From: Amaranthus tricolor
Taxonomy: Eukaryota > Streptophyta > Magnoliopsida > Caryophyllales > Amaranthaceae
DNA: 64,000 nt
Assembly (NCBI RefSeq): GCF_026212465.1
Contig: NC_080047.1
Location: 38,684,019-38,748,018, forward strand
Reading direction: 5' to 3'
How positions within the stretch are numbered: position 1 is the stretch's first letter; every line of letters begins with the position of its first letter. The translations under genes were made by a program, and so were the position numbers. A model generated the notes under the pieces. The model saw nothing but the letters and a program-made list of their open reading frames with translations. It was not told the DNA's origin and searched no databases. This document shows positions 35,492 to 46,113 of this stretch, piece by piece.

Positions 35492-36135
35492 TCAAGCAAC
35501 GCTAAATCTTGTCATCTTTGCCATCCCCTTATCAGCTATTAATTTTCTTATCTTCTCAACATCATTCCATCTACCTTCTTCTGCATACAAGTTTGACAAA
35601 ACTATGTAGCAGCTCGTTTTTTCTGAATTTAATTTGATAAGACGTTCAACAACGCGCTTAGCTACATTAAGTGACCCATGAGTTGATCTAAATCCAGCAA
35701 GAAGAGTTCCCCATATTCTCTTATCAAGTTTAACTCTCATTTCGCTAACAAAATCAAGGGCTTCTTCAACATGTCCTTGGCGGCTAAGCAAGTCCATCAT
35801 GCAAGCATAATGCACAAGTTTTGGTAATATTTTGTACTTGTCTTGCATGCAATGAAACTAGTACCATCCCTCATCTTCTAACCCACATACAAAAGCTACG
35901 TCATTGGGCTTTATTCCAAAATCCAGCATGTTGGCGAACATTTTCAAAGCGTCATTTGCATGCCCATTTAATCCATATCAATTGATCATTGAGCTCCAAC
36001 TTATCAAATCTTTGATGGAACTTTCATCAAATACAACTCTTCCTTGCTTTACTCTTCCAAATTTACAGTATACATCAATTAACGCTGAAATGAAGAATGT
36101 GTTGCGCAAGTAGCCAGCTTTAGTTACATAACCAT
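35492..36135 (-). pseudogene. Pentatricopeptide repeat (PPR) pseudogene fragment, C-terminal repeats and E motif
   Basis: Minus-strand reading gives PPR units in order: AGYLRNTFFISALIDVYCKF, then DLISWSSMIN, YGLNGHANDALKMFANML, KPNDVAFVCGL, HYACMMDLLSRQGHVEEALD and the E-type segment SCYIVLSNLYAEEGRWNDVE. The intronless layout matches PLS-class organellar RNA-processing PPR proteins. Lesions: a TGA at 35980-35978 (after SWSSMIN), a TAG at 35860-35858, and an early end after MAKMTRFSVA, where the family usually continues. The N-terminal repeats are missing. It is a dead fragment next to the LINE relic. Confidence 0.85.
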
Positions 36136-37640
36136 AGACTAGCCCTGTTCAAAAAAACCCAACTCGTTTGACCCGATTGCTGACCTGCGGAACCGCAACA
36201 TAAATGGCGGGTCAATTTCTAAAATAAATTGTAATCTATGGGTCGGGTGATGGGCCACAATTAATATAAGTGGATACAACAAAACCAGATTTTATGCTAA
36301 AACAATGCAATTCAAGTCCAAAAAAGAATTTTTTCAGTCTCTGAAATTGCAGCATCCACATCTCAAAGAATTTCATCGTCAACATTAGAGCGGAAATGAT
36401 ACATCTCCGTAAAGACGATTGATGTTTCTTTAGGATAGCCATTCTCAATACATGAACGAATCATAGTCTTCCAAGTGACTACACCCTTTCTTTGTGTTAA
36501 ATTAGGTTGAACTTATTTTGAATGCTAGCATATTAACGGGGAAATACGATGTGCACACACTTTATAAGCCAAGGAGATATATTCTATCCCAAAACCATAT
36601 GGCTATGGGAAGAAGATCTCCAATAACTTATAAAGCGTGCACACCATCTTTTAATTTGTCGATGTAGGATACATGTATCCGAACACTTTGCACCCGAACA
36701 TAAACTTTAATTGCATATTTCAGTAACTTATAAAGCAGGTCATCCGGTTGCCTGAGTTTGCTCTAGACAAATACCCCATAAACTTGGAATTATTCATGGT
36801 TAATCAGTAGGTGAGATTGTTGTAGATAAATTACAAAAAAATTGGATTATTATAGGTAATTTTTCATATATATATATATATATATATATGTAAATAATAA
36901 ACATTGTTTATATAAAAAATAAGAAAATGTACTAACCAAGAATAATCCTATTTAATTCATCTTATTATTATTAATCGAAATTTACTTTCGAAAATTTTGC
37001 TTTGTTTATCAATTATAACTGACTTCTACAAACTAAAATTAACTTTTACTAACTAAATTTAATTTTTACTAAATATTACTCAATTATTAAAGGCGATTTA
37101 GACAGGGTCTAAAGTTAACTTTATTGTTTTAATGTTCTTGCTTAAACGGTGAACATACTATTTGTATTGATCACTAATTCACTATATTCAATTTATTCAC
37201 TAACTAGGCCTGTTTGAAAACTATAATTTTATTTAAAAATTCTTAATTAACTCAAATTTAATATTTAACAAATCAAAATTCAAATTTGAATTGAAGCTAA
37301 TTTCACCATCTTTAAAGAAAAATAATTAACTATAGTTTGAAATGAAACACTTGTTATCAAACACAACCTTGATGCTACATTGCTAACTCTTAAAAGATCG
37401 TTCGTAAATCAATCGTATCACTCAGGAAACATGATGTACATAAACTTGTAACAAATTTACATTTCTAACACAACTCATTTTCCTCAATTGGGCATGATCT
37501 CGGTCCTCAACCCGGGTAATCATACCAAGGGCAAGGGCTTATCAGCTACCGATGTACATAGATTCACATGAAGATCGCACGAACAAGAATAGAAATTACA
37601 AGATTAACATCTGATTTTTGTACATCATCGATCAAGAATT
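36136..37640. other. Intergenic stretch with transposon-end fragments
   Basis: No gene is seen. CTAGCCCTGTTCAAAAAAAC at about 36140 resembles a worn hAT end, compare TAGGGGTGTTCAAAA at 12823. A TA microsatellite lies at 36868-36889. GGCCTGTTTGAAAACTATAA (37206) and its inverse form near 37370 suggest a small hAT-like MITE. A foldback is listed separately. Confidence 0.45.
36548..36648. repeat. Imperfect 100-bp foldback
   Basis: GATGTGCACACACTTTATAA at 36548 is complementary to the right arm containing TTATAAAGCGTGCACACCATC (ends 36648). The inner arms ATCTCC/GGAGAT also pair, and the centre is AT-rich. It could be a hairpin-forming MITE remnant. Confidence 0.6.
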
Positions 37641-37646
37641 CAACGC

Positions 37647-40399
37647 TTAAGAGGCAGCTGTTGCATTTCTTCCCAATTCTCGTTTTCTGGCACGTTCCAT
37701 CTTTCGCTTTCGCCATTCTTCTAATGCTATAGAATATGGATCAAAACATCAGGGTCACAAAACACAAAACAGACGATAATGCTCACGCCAATTTTTTGAA
37801 GCAGCTAGTACAATATGCCTTCGACCAATAGAAAGCAACATTGCATACAACAATGCCAGTAAAATATGACAAAGAAGTTGTTTGGATGTATATATGCCTT
37901 CAACGGTTATAAAATGCGTCTAAGATAAACTTAGCCACTCAGGCCCGAGGGTCCCAGTATGCAGAACACATAAAAAAGAGCACCCAATGTGTGTAAAAGG
38001 CGCAATGGGAGCTCTTTTTCACAATAACCGCCTTTTTTCTCACAAGTCTCTTTTTTTTTTATTATTATTATAGGATAGGATAGGCCGAGGAAAGGGGAAG
38101 ACTAGGTGAGAATCAAACCCATTCTCACAAAACTATTATATTAATGTTTGGAGCCCCATTTCAACGAGGCGCACACCTCATGCCATTGCTTTGTGCCTAC
38201 GCAGTAAACCCCAATCACTTTACCAAGCTTTGTGCCTATTGTCAAAGGCTAATATAAGAAAATAGCATAACCGCAATAGCAGAATAAGAGAAGCAGTTGT
38301 AGGGGCCTGTAAGCATAATGGTGACTCGAAAGTTTTAGGATATACGGATACAAGGACATGTCAAAAGGAGCATCAATCTGCGGCAAGATTTGGATGTACA
38401 CTAAGTCTTTAGTTTTTAGTTCCAATTTATTGGTCATTTGATGTAAAATATTAACTACATTCAAGTCCTTCATTCAAGGAACTACACTTTTAGCTCCTGC
38501 CAAATCCAGGGATACCTAGGATAACTAAATAATCATGTGCACCATTTTGGACTCCTCTAGTAACCCAACTATCATCTCATATTCTCATTCTATCACCCCA
38601 CACCCAAACAAAACACTTTTTCCCAAGCCAGCTTAAAAAAGCATGTTGAGTGTTGACAAAGAAGATACTCATCATAGAAAATTGTAAGTCAAATAGATAG
38701 GTATTGAAGTAAAGCACACATACTTTCTATAAGTTAAAAGCAAATCTCAAAGATGTTAATTGTTATTCAGCAACAATTATGATGATTGAGGACAATCCTG
38801 ACCAAAATAAGAGGGGAAGGGGGAACGGTATTGCATAAGCACAATGTCAGAAGTTTAAGTTTAATACTTTAATGGCATTGGGGTATAATGAAATGATGAT
38901 GAGAGTGCTCGCATGTTCAAGAGGAAATCGATTAGCTGACCATTTACCTTTTTGGCTAGCTGGATCAGAAAAATCGCGGAGAGTGGTTAACCTATTAGAT
39001 AGATCGACTGCAGCAGTCTGCTTCGTCACTGTTTGTTGAACTGTCTCCGGTTCTGCATACAATTCTTGCTCAATTTCCCTCACCTAAAAAAGGAAAGATT
39101 CTCCCTTAGCAAAAAGCAAATGACGTTATCATGCTTCCTTTTCAAACTATTAAAATCCAATCATCTTCTACCCTAGTCTCTCTTAACAAAGCCCCTAAAT
39201 TCATGAACTCATCAGAAATACGAGTCATTATAAATCAAAGACAGGTCACTTGTTGAATCAAAAATCCCATCATTTCCATACATTTCATAGCACAATCTAC
39301 TTGATAGTTGATATATGATTTGTAGCCTCCGCTAACCACCCAAATTTCTATCTAACAACAACATCATAATACCCAAATGCCACTAACGGCCCGTATGGTA
39401 ATCGGTACTATAATATGAGAATGGTAATGGAAAGTAAGTGTCATTTTAGTAGGAATATCTCTTGACTAGTTTAATGGTCATGCTTATTTCCCTTAAACAA
39501 TGTCATTAGCTTCACATAATTCATTCCAATGCACTTCAATTTGATAATGTAATATTATATGTTCATAGAAAATTGCAAATAAAAAACTTTTTATGAACAA
39601 GCTTTCATTACCAAGGTAATGACATGATACACATCATGAAAATTTACACTACAAATCATTCTCATTCCCAACATTTAGTACCGATTACAAAACAGGTAGT
39701 GACTCCCACTAAGTGGTTTGGGGGACGGATGTATACAATCTTACTCTTTGTTAGAGATAAATGTAACTAAAATTTGAGCCATATCTATAACACTACAACA
39801 CTAAAACCTCAGATAATCTATTTCACAAACGGCATCAAAAGTCAAGCGTGTAGAACATACTCTTCGGATCAGCTCCAATGGTTGCATAGCTCTCCGAATC
39901 TCCTCAGATTCCTTCATACACCTAAGCTGAACTGTAATTAAGAACAAATAAGACTGAACTACAGCAATGTCCAACTATACAGGAAAACCCTTAAAACCAA
40001 GTTGATCCAATCCGAAACAAAACAATATGATCAGCAATCTTAACTAACTAATATACCAGAAATTATATGGAAAAACCCTAGATACAAAGTGATGCTCAAA
40101 TTAACATTCATCAGCGGTTCAGGGTCATTAGATTTGTCAAGATTAAGAGAAAAAGAGTATTTTGAGAGATTAGTGTACCAATAGGGGAAAATTGAAATCC
40201 CCAAAACGAAAATATGATGACCCAATTAAGAAAGTAAGTATATAGGAAGAAAACCTGAATTGGGATGGTTAGGAGGAGATCTGGGAGAAGAAAAAAAGCC
40301 CTGAAGCAAGAAAAGGGCAGTGACCAAATTGAACAAACACAAAACAATGGTTGCATTTTTGAAGGAAAATCTCAACTTGCATGACTGTTGTGTCTCCAT
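37647..40399 (-). CDS. Small single-pass membrane protein of unknown function, 143 residues, four exons
   Basis: I do not recognise a named family. Exons on the minus strand: 40399-40255, 39931-39861, 39083-38948, 37726-37647; junctions are GT..AG and phases (1, 0, 1) fit, with stop TAA at 37649-37647. Start METQQSCKLRF; a hydrophobic segment (ATIVLCLFNLVTALFLLQGF, about residues 16-35) is the only membrane helix. After a short SP-rich loop the rest is charged and probably helical: MKESEEIRRAMQPLELIRRV, REIEQELYAEPETVQQTVTK, then TLRDFSDPASQK and EEWRKRKMERARKRELGRN. The basic C-terminus after a single N-terminal helix suggests a signal-anchored protein with a cytosolic coiled domain. Intron retention would add stops soon after exon 3, supporting the spliced model. 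No lesion is seen. Confidence 0.75.
39388..39697. mobile_element. hAT-like MITE, about 310 bp, in an intron of the small membrane protein gene
   Basis: The left end reads GGCCCGTATGGTAATCGGTAC. The right end, read from the other strand, reads CTGTTTTGTAATCGGTACTA, and both continue with GAATGAGAATG-like sequence. The interior is non-coding. A target duplication was not clear. Confidence 0.6.
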
Positions 40400-40740
40400 T
40401 GATTTTGTTGGTTCATTAGTTTTGTGGGTGGAATTTGGGAAAGCACAACGTCAATGGAAGACAAGAACAGCAAGAAAAGAAGAAAGTTGATCCCACATCG
40501 GAAGAGAACGACGAAAGTTTGAAGTGAAACCAACAAACTGCCTTAAATTAATGAGTTAGGAAGGCAAAGATGGCGGTGGGAACGAACCATAGCGTCTAAC
40601 CAATAATCGAGTGTGCATCTATAGATCTAATTACTATTGTGTCTTATGGCTATATTTGAAAGTTGGATTTGCAATTTGATTTCTATTTTCACATTTTTTT
40701 TTTACTAGTTAGCTATTTTGACTTTTAACTTCGCAATATA

Positions 40741-40972
40741 TACTTCTTTTATTTAGCATAAGTTGTAAAATAAGTAAAATATGAAAATGAAAATTAAGTT
40801 GAATAATGAGATAAAAAACAAGTGGATGATAGAAATCAGTGATTAGGATAAAAAGAAAGTATAAGGTGGTGGATGAGATTAAATGAGACTATTGCCAAAA
40901 AAATATAATGCAAAATAGGCGAGAAAAATTAAAATAAAAATATGGTGCAAATTAAGAGGGACAGATAGAGTA
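40741..40972. mobile_element. Stowaway-like MITE, about 232 bp
   Basis: TACTTCTTTTATTTAGC at the left pairs with GGGACAGATAGAGTA at the right in the degenerate manner of Stowaway ends, flanked by TA. The interior GGATGAGATTAAATGAGAC and TGCAAAATAGGCGAG is typical of a widespread plant Stowaway family. Confidence 0.65.
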
Positions 40973-41308
40973 TTATTTAGGTAGTGTCCCTATTACATCC
41001 TTTGATTCTTATCCATACATTTTCTTTCATTTTCCCTCAATTTTAATCCTACTCATACTTACTTCGTTCTGCAATACTTGCTACATTTCAATAGTAATAC
41101 TATTCATCTCCAATCTTATTTCAGTAACTCTTACTCATGCATAAGAAATAATAATAGTCATATGATATATTGTTTTATTCTTTTTAAAACCTAGTTTTTA
41201 AATATGTAATCTACATAATTTTTTGTTAATTCAAAATAAAGATATTTAATATCTAAATATACATTAAATATGTGTAAAAAATTATATTTTAGTGATTTTT
41301 ATCAAGGG

Positions 41309-41525
41309 GGTGATTGGCAAACGGCTCATAGCTAACTACAGTGGCTGATTTGACCAACTGATTTTAAACCCGTTGTTATGAGCAACTTGTTCAATAACAA
41401 CTTATTCATATCAATAAGCTGTTATAACCAGCTAGTTCACCAAATATTAGCATTAATTGGTTTAACCACTTAATCTTTTATTTGTATCAAAATAAGCTAA
41501 AATCATTCATATTTTAATCTCTCAT
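41309..41525. mobile_element. Possible small hAT-like MITE
   Basis: GGGTGATTGGCAAACGGCTC followed by AGCTGATTTGACCAACTGAT-like sequence resembles a common plant MITE type. The right end is unclear. Confidence 0.35.
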
Positions 41526-41596
41526 CTAAAAATGGAGTGATATTTTAGGAAAAAATGAAATGGATACGCGAATTTATAAAAAAAAACGTCTAATTT

Positions 41597-41727
41597 CCAA
41601 ACCTGAGGTTTGGTGCGAACAGAAGAACTAGTCAAAAAAAGTCAAAGAGCTGTTCGCACTTACTAAGTGCGAACAGAGCTAGAACCTGGTCAAACAGGGT
41701 CAACCGCTATTTGCAGTTACTAACTGC
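41597..41727. repeat. Three perfect single-base-centred palindromes
   Basis: 41597-41613: arms CCAAACCT and AGGTTTGG around G. 41650-41676: arms CTGTTCGCACTTA and its exact complement around C, 13-1-13. 41713-41727: arms GCAGTTA and TAACTGC around C. They lie about 75-200 bp upstream of a TATA box (41801) and correspond in position to the palindrome clusters of the other PMD element. Confidence 0.9.
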
Positions 41728-41800
41728 GAGTAACTGGTCCTCTGTTCGACCAGTTCAAACTAGCCGTTATATTGTCAAACTAGCTGTTAAATCAATCTTC

Positions 41801-41808
41801 TATAAATA
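41801..41808 (+). promoter_or_regulatory. Candidate TATA box of the GRF-like frame
   Basis: TATAAATA followed by CAAAAACC, about 190 bp upstream of the ATG at 41997. A possible leader intron begins at GTAATTTT (about 41870). Confidence 0.4.
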
Positions 41809-41996
41809 CAAAAACCTTATAACTCAATTCATTCATTCATATTCACCAATTTATCATCCTAAGTTAAAGGTAATTTTCTATAATTTAGATTAATTCTTTA
41901 TTCTTATTATTGAATTGAATTGTTATTAATTTTGTTAATGCTTCTAATTAGGGTCTTTATGCTTTTTCATTAATATAGAGGTAAAAGATACATTCA

Positions 41997-42131
41997 ATGG
42001 AAGAGCATTGTCATTGTGGTCATGAAGTCGAATACGATCGTGATTGGATCGATTTTGATCCTAAGTGTCAATATGTTGCCTGTCCACTATTCACGATTTT
42101 GACCCTAGGTTGTAATGGTTGTAAGTCATGA
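41997..42131 (+). CDS. Tiny GRF-type zinc-ribbon-like reading frame, 44 residues
   Basis: ATG 41997 to TGA 42129-42131. The peptide contains EEHCHCGHEVEY, a DP segment (DFDPKCQYVACP) and LGCNGC, spacing reminiscent of GRF zinc fingers (C-x-C ... 'NP.R.F..CP' ... C). GRF-like small proteins are frequent partners of plant transposon genes. It lies tail-to-tail with the PMD gene and has a TATA box and the palindrome cluster upstream. It could be a chance frame: it is short, and the usual aromatic residues of GRF are partly missing. Confidence 0.4.
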   Translation: MEEHCHCGHEVEYDRDWIDFDPKCQYVACPLFTILTLGCNGCKS

Positions 42132-44193
42132 ATAAGCTATGTATTTGTAATCGTTGTTAATGAATTTATGTTGAATTTTTGGCATCATTCTCCCTAATTA
42201 TTGAGTCGTTTTTGTTTGATGTATTTGCAATAGAGACATCATCATATGTTTTTACAAGTCAATGTATGTTCCAGGCGGGATGATTCATCGCCAAAAGTCT
42301 GAGCATTCGTTAGTCAAAGCTTGGAGATTATGATAAACTAAATAAACATATATATACAACTAAATATATACAAATATTTGAAATATACAACTAAATAAAC
42401 ATATATATACATAGTCATTTAAAATACACAAAAACCTAACGCTCACGATCATCACCCTCATCTACCCTATCCAACTGAGTTGGTCTCCTACGCCTCCTAC
42501 GGTGGTAAGAAATGTTCATGTGTCACTTTGGTAGGGGAGGGGACTGGTACTTTGATGGCGGGGATGGCCCAGCCTGCGAGGTCCCCGCAACGTCACCGGG
42601 GTATGACAAGTCCATCTCCCCCAAATGAACGTCATAAGGAAGAGATGAGACGTGTACATCGGCGGTAGCCGATGATGACTCCACAGCGGCTTCCGGTATG
42701 AAGGACTGGAACTGCGTGCCGAGGAGCATGCCTTGCGCAATCTCCCTCACCAGCTCCTCGTGGCTAGACCGGATCACGGTTGCCGCACCTTGTGCCTACA
42801 ATTAATAGTTAGTTAATGTAATATTATATTATGTAATCGACAACTTAATCATTTAAATGCGAATGAAGACTTACAAATTGGGTCATCGTAAGCACTACGG
42901 GAGCATAATGGGCCGCTGCAATGATGCCATGGGGTGTCATCCATCGGCGAGTGATGGAGAGGAACCACGACATGTAGTCACGTGTAGTAGGCGCGCCAAC
43001 AGCATCGATTGGCGTACCTTGGGCTAGCAGCTCCAGTCTATGATCCCGACGAGCGATGTGGCCCCCGTTGATCTCCGTCCAATTCGCCGTACCCTGATTC
43101 TTGCGCGAAATTAGGTGCAACTCGGGTTCAGTGTCGCAAGGTGGTGGAATGCCCTGGACCAACCCATATTGGCGCAGTATGCGCTCCGGTAGATGTACTT
43201 CGAAAATGTCGAAACATATGAGTGGGACAGAAGCCCTCCACGCACCTAACTGAATCCCCGAGTGCTCGGGCACAGTTGCGTAGGCTTCGGCAGGGTACGG
43301 GTCCCACAAAAGCTATAATATATGTTATAAAAATTTAAATGATGTGTTAATTAAATTGCAGTAATGTTAATGAGTACTGAAATATCTACCTGATTGGGTC
43401 GCAACAGGTCTAACTGATCCCGGTAGAATCCTAGACAGGTCCCTATTTGTTTGCGCGTTCGACACACAAAATTCCACCGTGATCCATATGAAACATCTAG
43501 TGGAGGTTGTTGCGGAGGAGCAGCTTCACCACGACCAACACTTCTATAAGGTTGGCCGATCAGAATATGCTCCCACGCCCACAACTAACAATTGTAAATG
43601 TAATTAGTATGTCATTTACCAAGTATACATTAGAGTTAAATGTTATTGTTATTACCTGTAATATGGATAATGATCCTGCAATCTCCTTGACATTCTTCTT
43701 GGCAGCACCACAGAGCTGCCTGTACAAGTATCTTAGAGCTGCGGAGCCCCAGCTATACTCGGCGATGCGCTCCCAGGGGTCGTCAAGTAATGTCAAATAT
43801 AGGAGCTGAATTTAGTTGTTTGTTTTATCAGCAAACAAGACAGCTCTTATCAAATATTAGAGGTACGCCTTGGCGTACCTCGAAATGGTGCCCTCATCAG
43901 CACCTTCGGGGAGATGTGAGAAGGTCTGCACCAACCATGTACACCGTACACTGCAAACTGCTCCCCCTAATGACATCCACTGGAGGGCGCTCTCCCAAGA
44001 TGCGATGAACCATGTCACGCCAGCTTGATAGCTGGCGTCTGGCGGTAGACACGGCACGTCCCTTGATGGGAAGCCGTGTTAGTAAGGCTACATTAAGCAG
44101 TGTGATGGTAGCCTCACCAAGAGGAAGATGAAAGGTGTGCGTCTCCTAACGCCATCTCTCTATCAGTACTGTGATAATAGCACGGTCAACTCT

Positions 44194-44198
44194 ACCGT
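44194..44198. repeat. Target duplication ACCGT (left) of the solo LTR in the PMD gene
   Basis: ACCGT stands directly before the LTR; the second copy is at 45694-45698. Five bases is the normal size for LTR retrotransposons. Confidence 0.85.
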
Positions 44199-45693
44199 TA
44201 ATAAGTACAATTATTTACACTTATTGCATCTATTTTTATGCTCCTTTGATGAAGTTTAGTGGTGGTTTAGGATTGTTTTTAGTCCATTTACTCCAGTTTG
44301 TAATATTTTGATCCTTTGAGAGTAATTGGGTCGATTTTGATGATATTGGTACATATTTGTGCAAGAATTATGGCTCTTACAATTGCAGGGAACTTTGAGA
44401 AGGAGATGCTCACGAGTCAAAGAATGAATGAAAGAGGCTGCAAAGCGATCCTACATTTGAAGTCCCAAGCCCCAAAGGAAAGCCTACTCGGCTTTGAGAA
44501 GCCTTCAAAGTAAAGCCTAGTCGTCTTTAGCATCTGGATACAAGGATTATGAGCAGAGAGTAAAGCTGACTCGACTTCCTAAGAAGACCAAGCCACCGTC
44601 GAGTCGGCTTAATGTTCTTGAAAATTGACGATATTAGTAGTGACAAAAGCCGACTCGACTTTTGTGGAAGAAAAGTGATCGCCGACTCGGCGGTAGGTTC
44701 TGGAAAAATCATTGTTTTGCTTCATTAAAAGCCGACTCGACTTTCTGCTGAGGTCCTTGACCGCCGAGTCGACGTTTTCCCCTGTAGTGCCAGCAGTTAC
44801 GTTTTTTTAGTAGATATTATAATAGAGTTAGTTATTTTGGAGAAGTTAAGTTTTATTCCTGAGTAGTTTTAGAATTAATTTTATGCAGAGATTTGTTTTA
44901 GTTCTTTAAGTTTTTGTTGCAAAACTTCGTTGTTACATGAATTCCTCTTGCAATTTACATTATCGTTCTTCGTAATTAGTGAGTTTTCTTTGTTAATTGC
45001 TTTATCACTTACCTCTTACATTGAAATCATTCATCGTTTTATATTTAGTATTTCTATTAAGTTATCATCTATTATGAATTACATATTTACCATCATGTTT
45101 AGTGAGTAATCTTCTTCTTTAGGGTTAGGGTATAATCCTTAATTCGAAGTATGGGATGACATTTTATCGATTGATTGTGTAAATTTGGGTCTATAATTAA
45201 ATCTACGCTTAATGAATCTCGGTTTAAACATCTTTATTAACCTTTTCAATAAAACGGAAGTTTGAGATTAGAACTAATTTAGGATTGAGATATATTTAAG
45301 TTAAATTCCTACTAGTTTAGCCAATAAAACGGAAGTACACTAGTTTGGTCTTAAACCGATATTAATCAATAGAGCGGAAGATTGAGGTTAATTAGATCAC
45401 ACTTAATTATGCTAATGACTCAGTTTCATACAATCATGAGAGTGATCGACTCACATGTTAGAATTAGGTGATGCCCGACACCCTAGAGTTTGTTGTATCA
45501 TTGTTATCTTCATATTAGTTATTGTTTTTGTTTTAGTTCTTGCATCGTAGTATTAGTTTCCCCAACCATACTATTTTCTTGATCCGTGTTGTTTAGTCAT
45601 ACAACAAACAATTTGATTAACTCGCCTCCTTGTGTTCGACCCGCAGCTACACGTCACCCGTGCGCTTGCGGTTATTAAAATTTGCACCAATCA
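44199..45693 (+). mobile_element. Solo LTR, 1495 bp, inserted in PMD gene exon (Ty3-type, Tat/Ogre-like end)
   Basis: Starts TAATAAGTAC (probably TG changed to TA) and ends GCACCAATCA, with exact 5-bp duplications outside. The right end (TTGTGTTCGACCCGC, GCTTGCGGTTATTAAAATTT) resembles LTR termini of plant Tat/Ogre-type elements. It has no coding content. The middle has several copies of CCGACTCGACTTT or its complement (about 44565-44775). The interrupted PMD coding sequence lines up on both sides, so this is one clean insertion. Confidence 0.85.
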
Positions 45694-46113
45694 ACCGTAC
45701 GCAATGAGGTGAAATTCATACAACCTCGTGCGCTCGAGGTGCGGGATGATCCTCTCATCGATCACCCATGGAACAGAATCTGGATGCCTAGTGCCTAACG
45801 TGTCTGTATCGACACCTATGAAAATAGACATTTAAATAAGGTATTACTATGTTATCATTAGTAAAATGCAAATGATACAAAACAATATACTAAACTGGGC
45901 ATCCCAAAAAGGAGTGCTCCAGTGCTCCTTCTGCATAATCAAGACACTTGGGTCTTGAAGTCCTAGAGCTGCTGGATCCATCTCCTATGACTTTAGTTAA
46001 TATTACTATTATATAATTATGTATCATTCATTTGTGTTATAACTTTAATATTATATTTTGCAGTTGTATCTATATGTTATATAGTATTATACTACTAGAA
46101 TATATATAGTATA

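Larger units (their letters stand above)
42523..45981 (-). pseudogene. Second plant mobile domain (PMD) gene, decayed, interrupted by a solo LTR
   Basis: Minus-strand order: start MDPAALGLQDPSVLIMQKEH (45981 down), then PWVIDERIIPHLERTRLYEF, the LTR insertion, DRAIITVLIERWR, THTFHLPLGEATITLLNVAL, SWGSAALRYLYRQLCGAA..., WAWEHILIGQPYR (43.58 kb), the exon with FYRDQLDLLRPNQ (to 43393), and the exon 43316-42877 with LLWDPYPAEAYATVPEHSG and LICFDIFEVHLPERILRQYG. A last exon ends with PPLPK (stop near 42523). Introns match the other PMD gene in place (after RDQLDLLRPNQ and after TQF). Lesions: a TAG just after IERWR (near 44148), a frameshift near 43.93 kb, and two TAA/TAG codons near 43.86-43.81 kb. 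It is not functional. It is homologous along its length to the PMD gene at 19.8-21.9 kb but clearly diverged. Confidence 0.8.
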
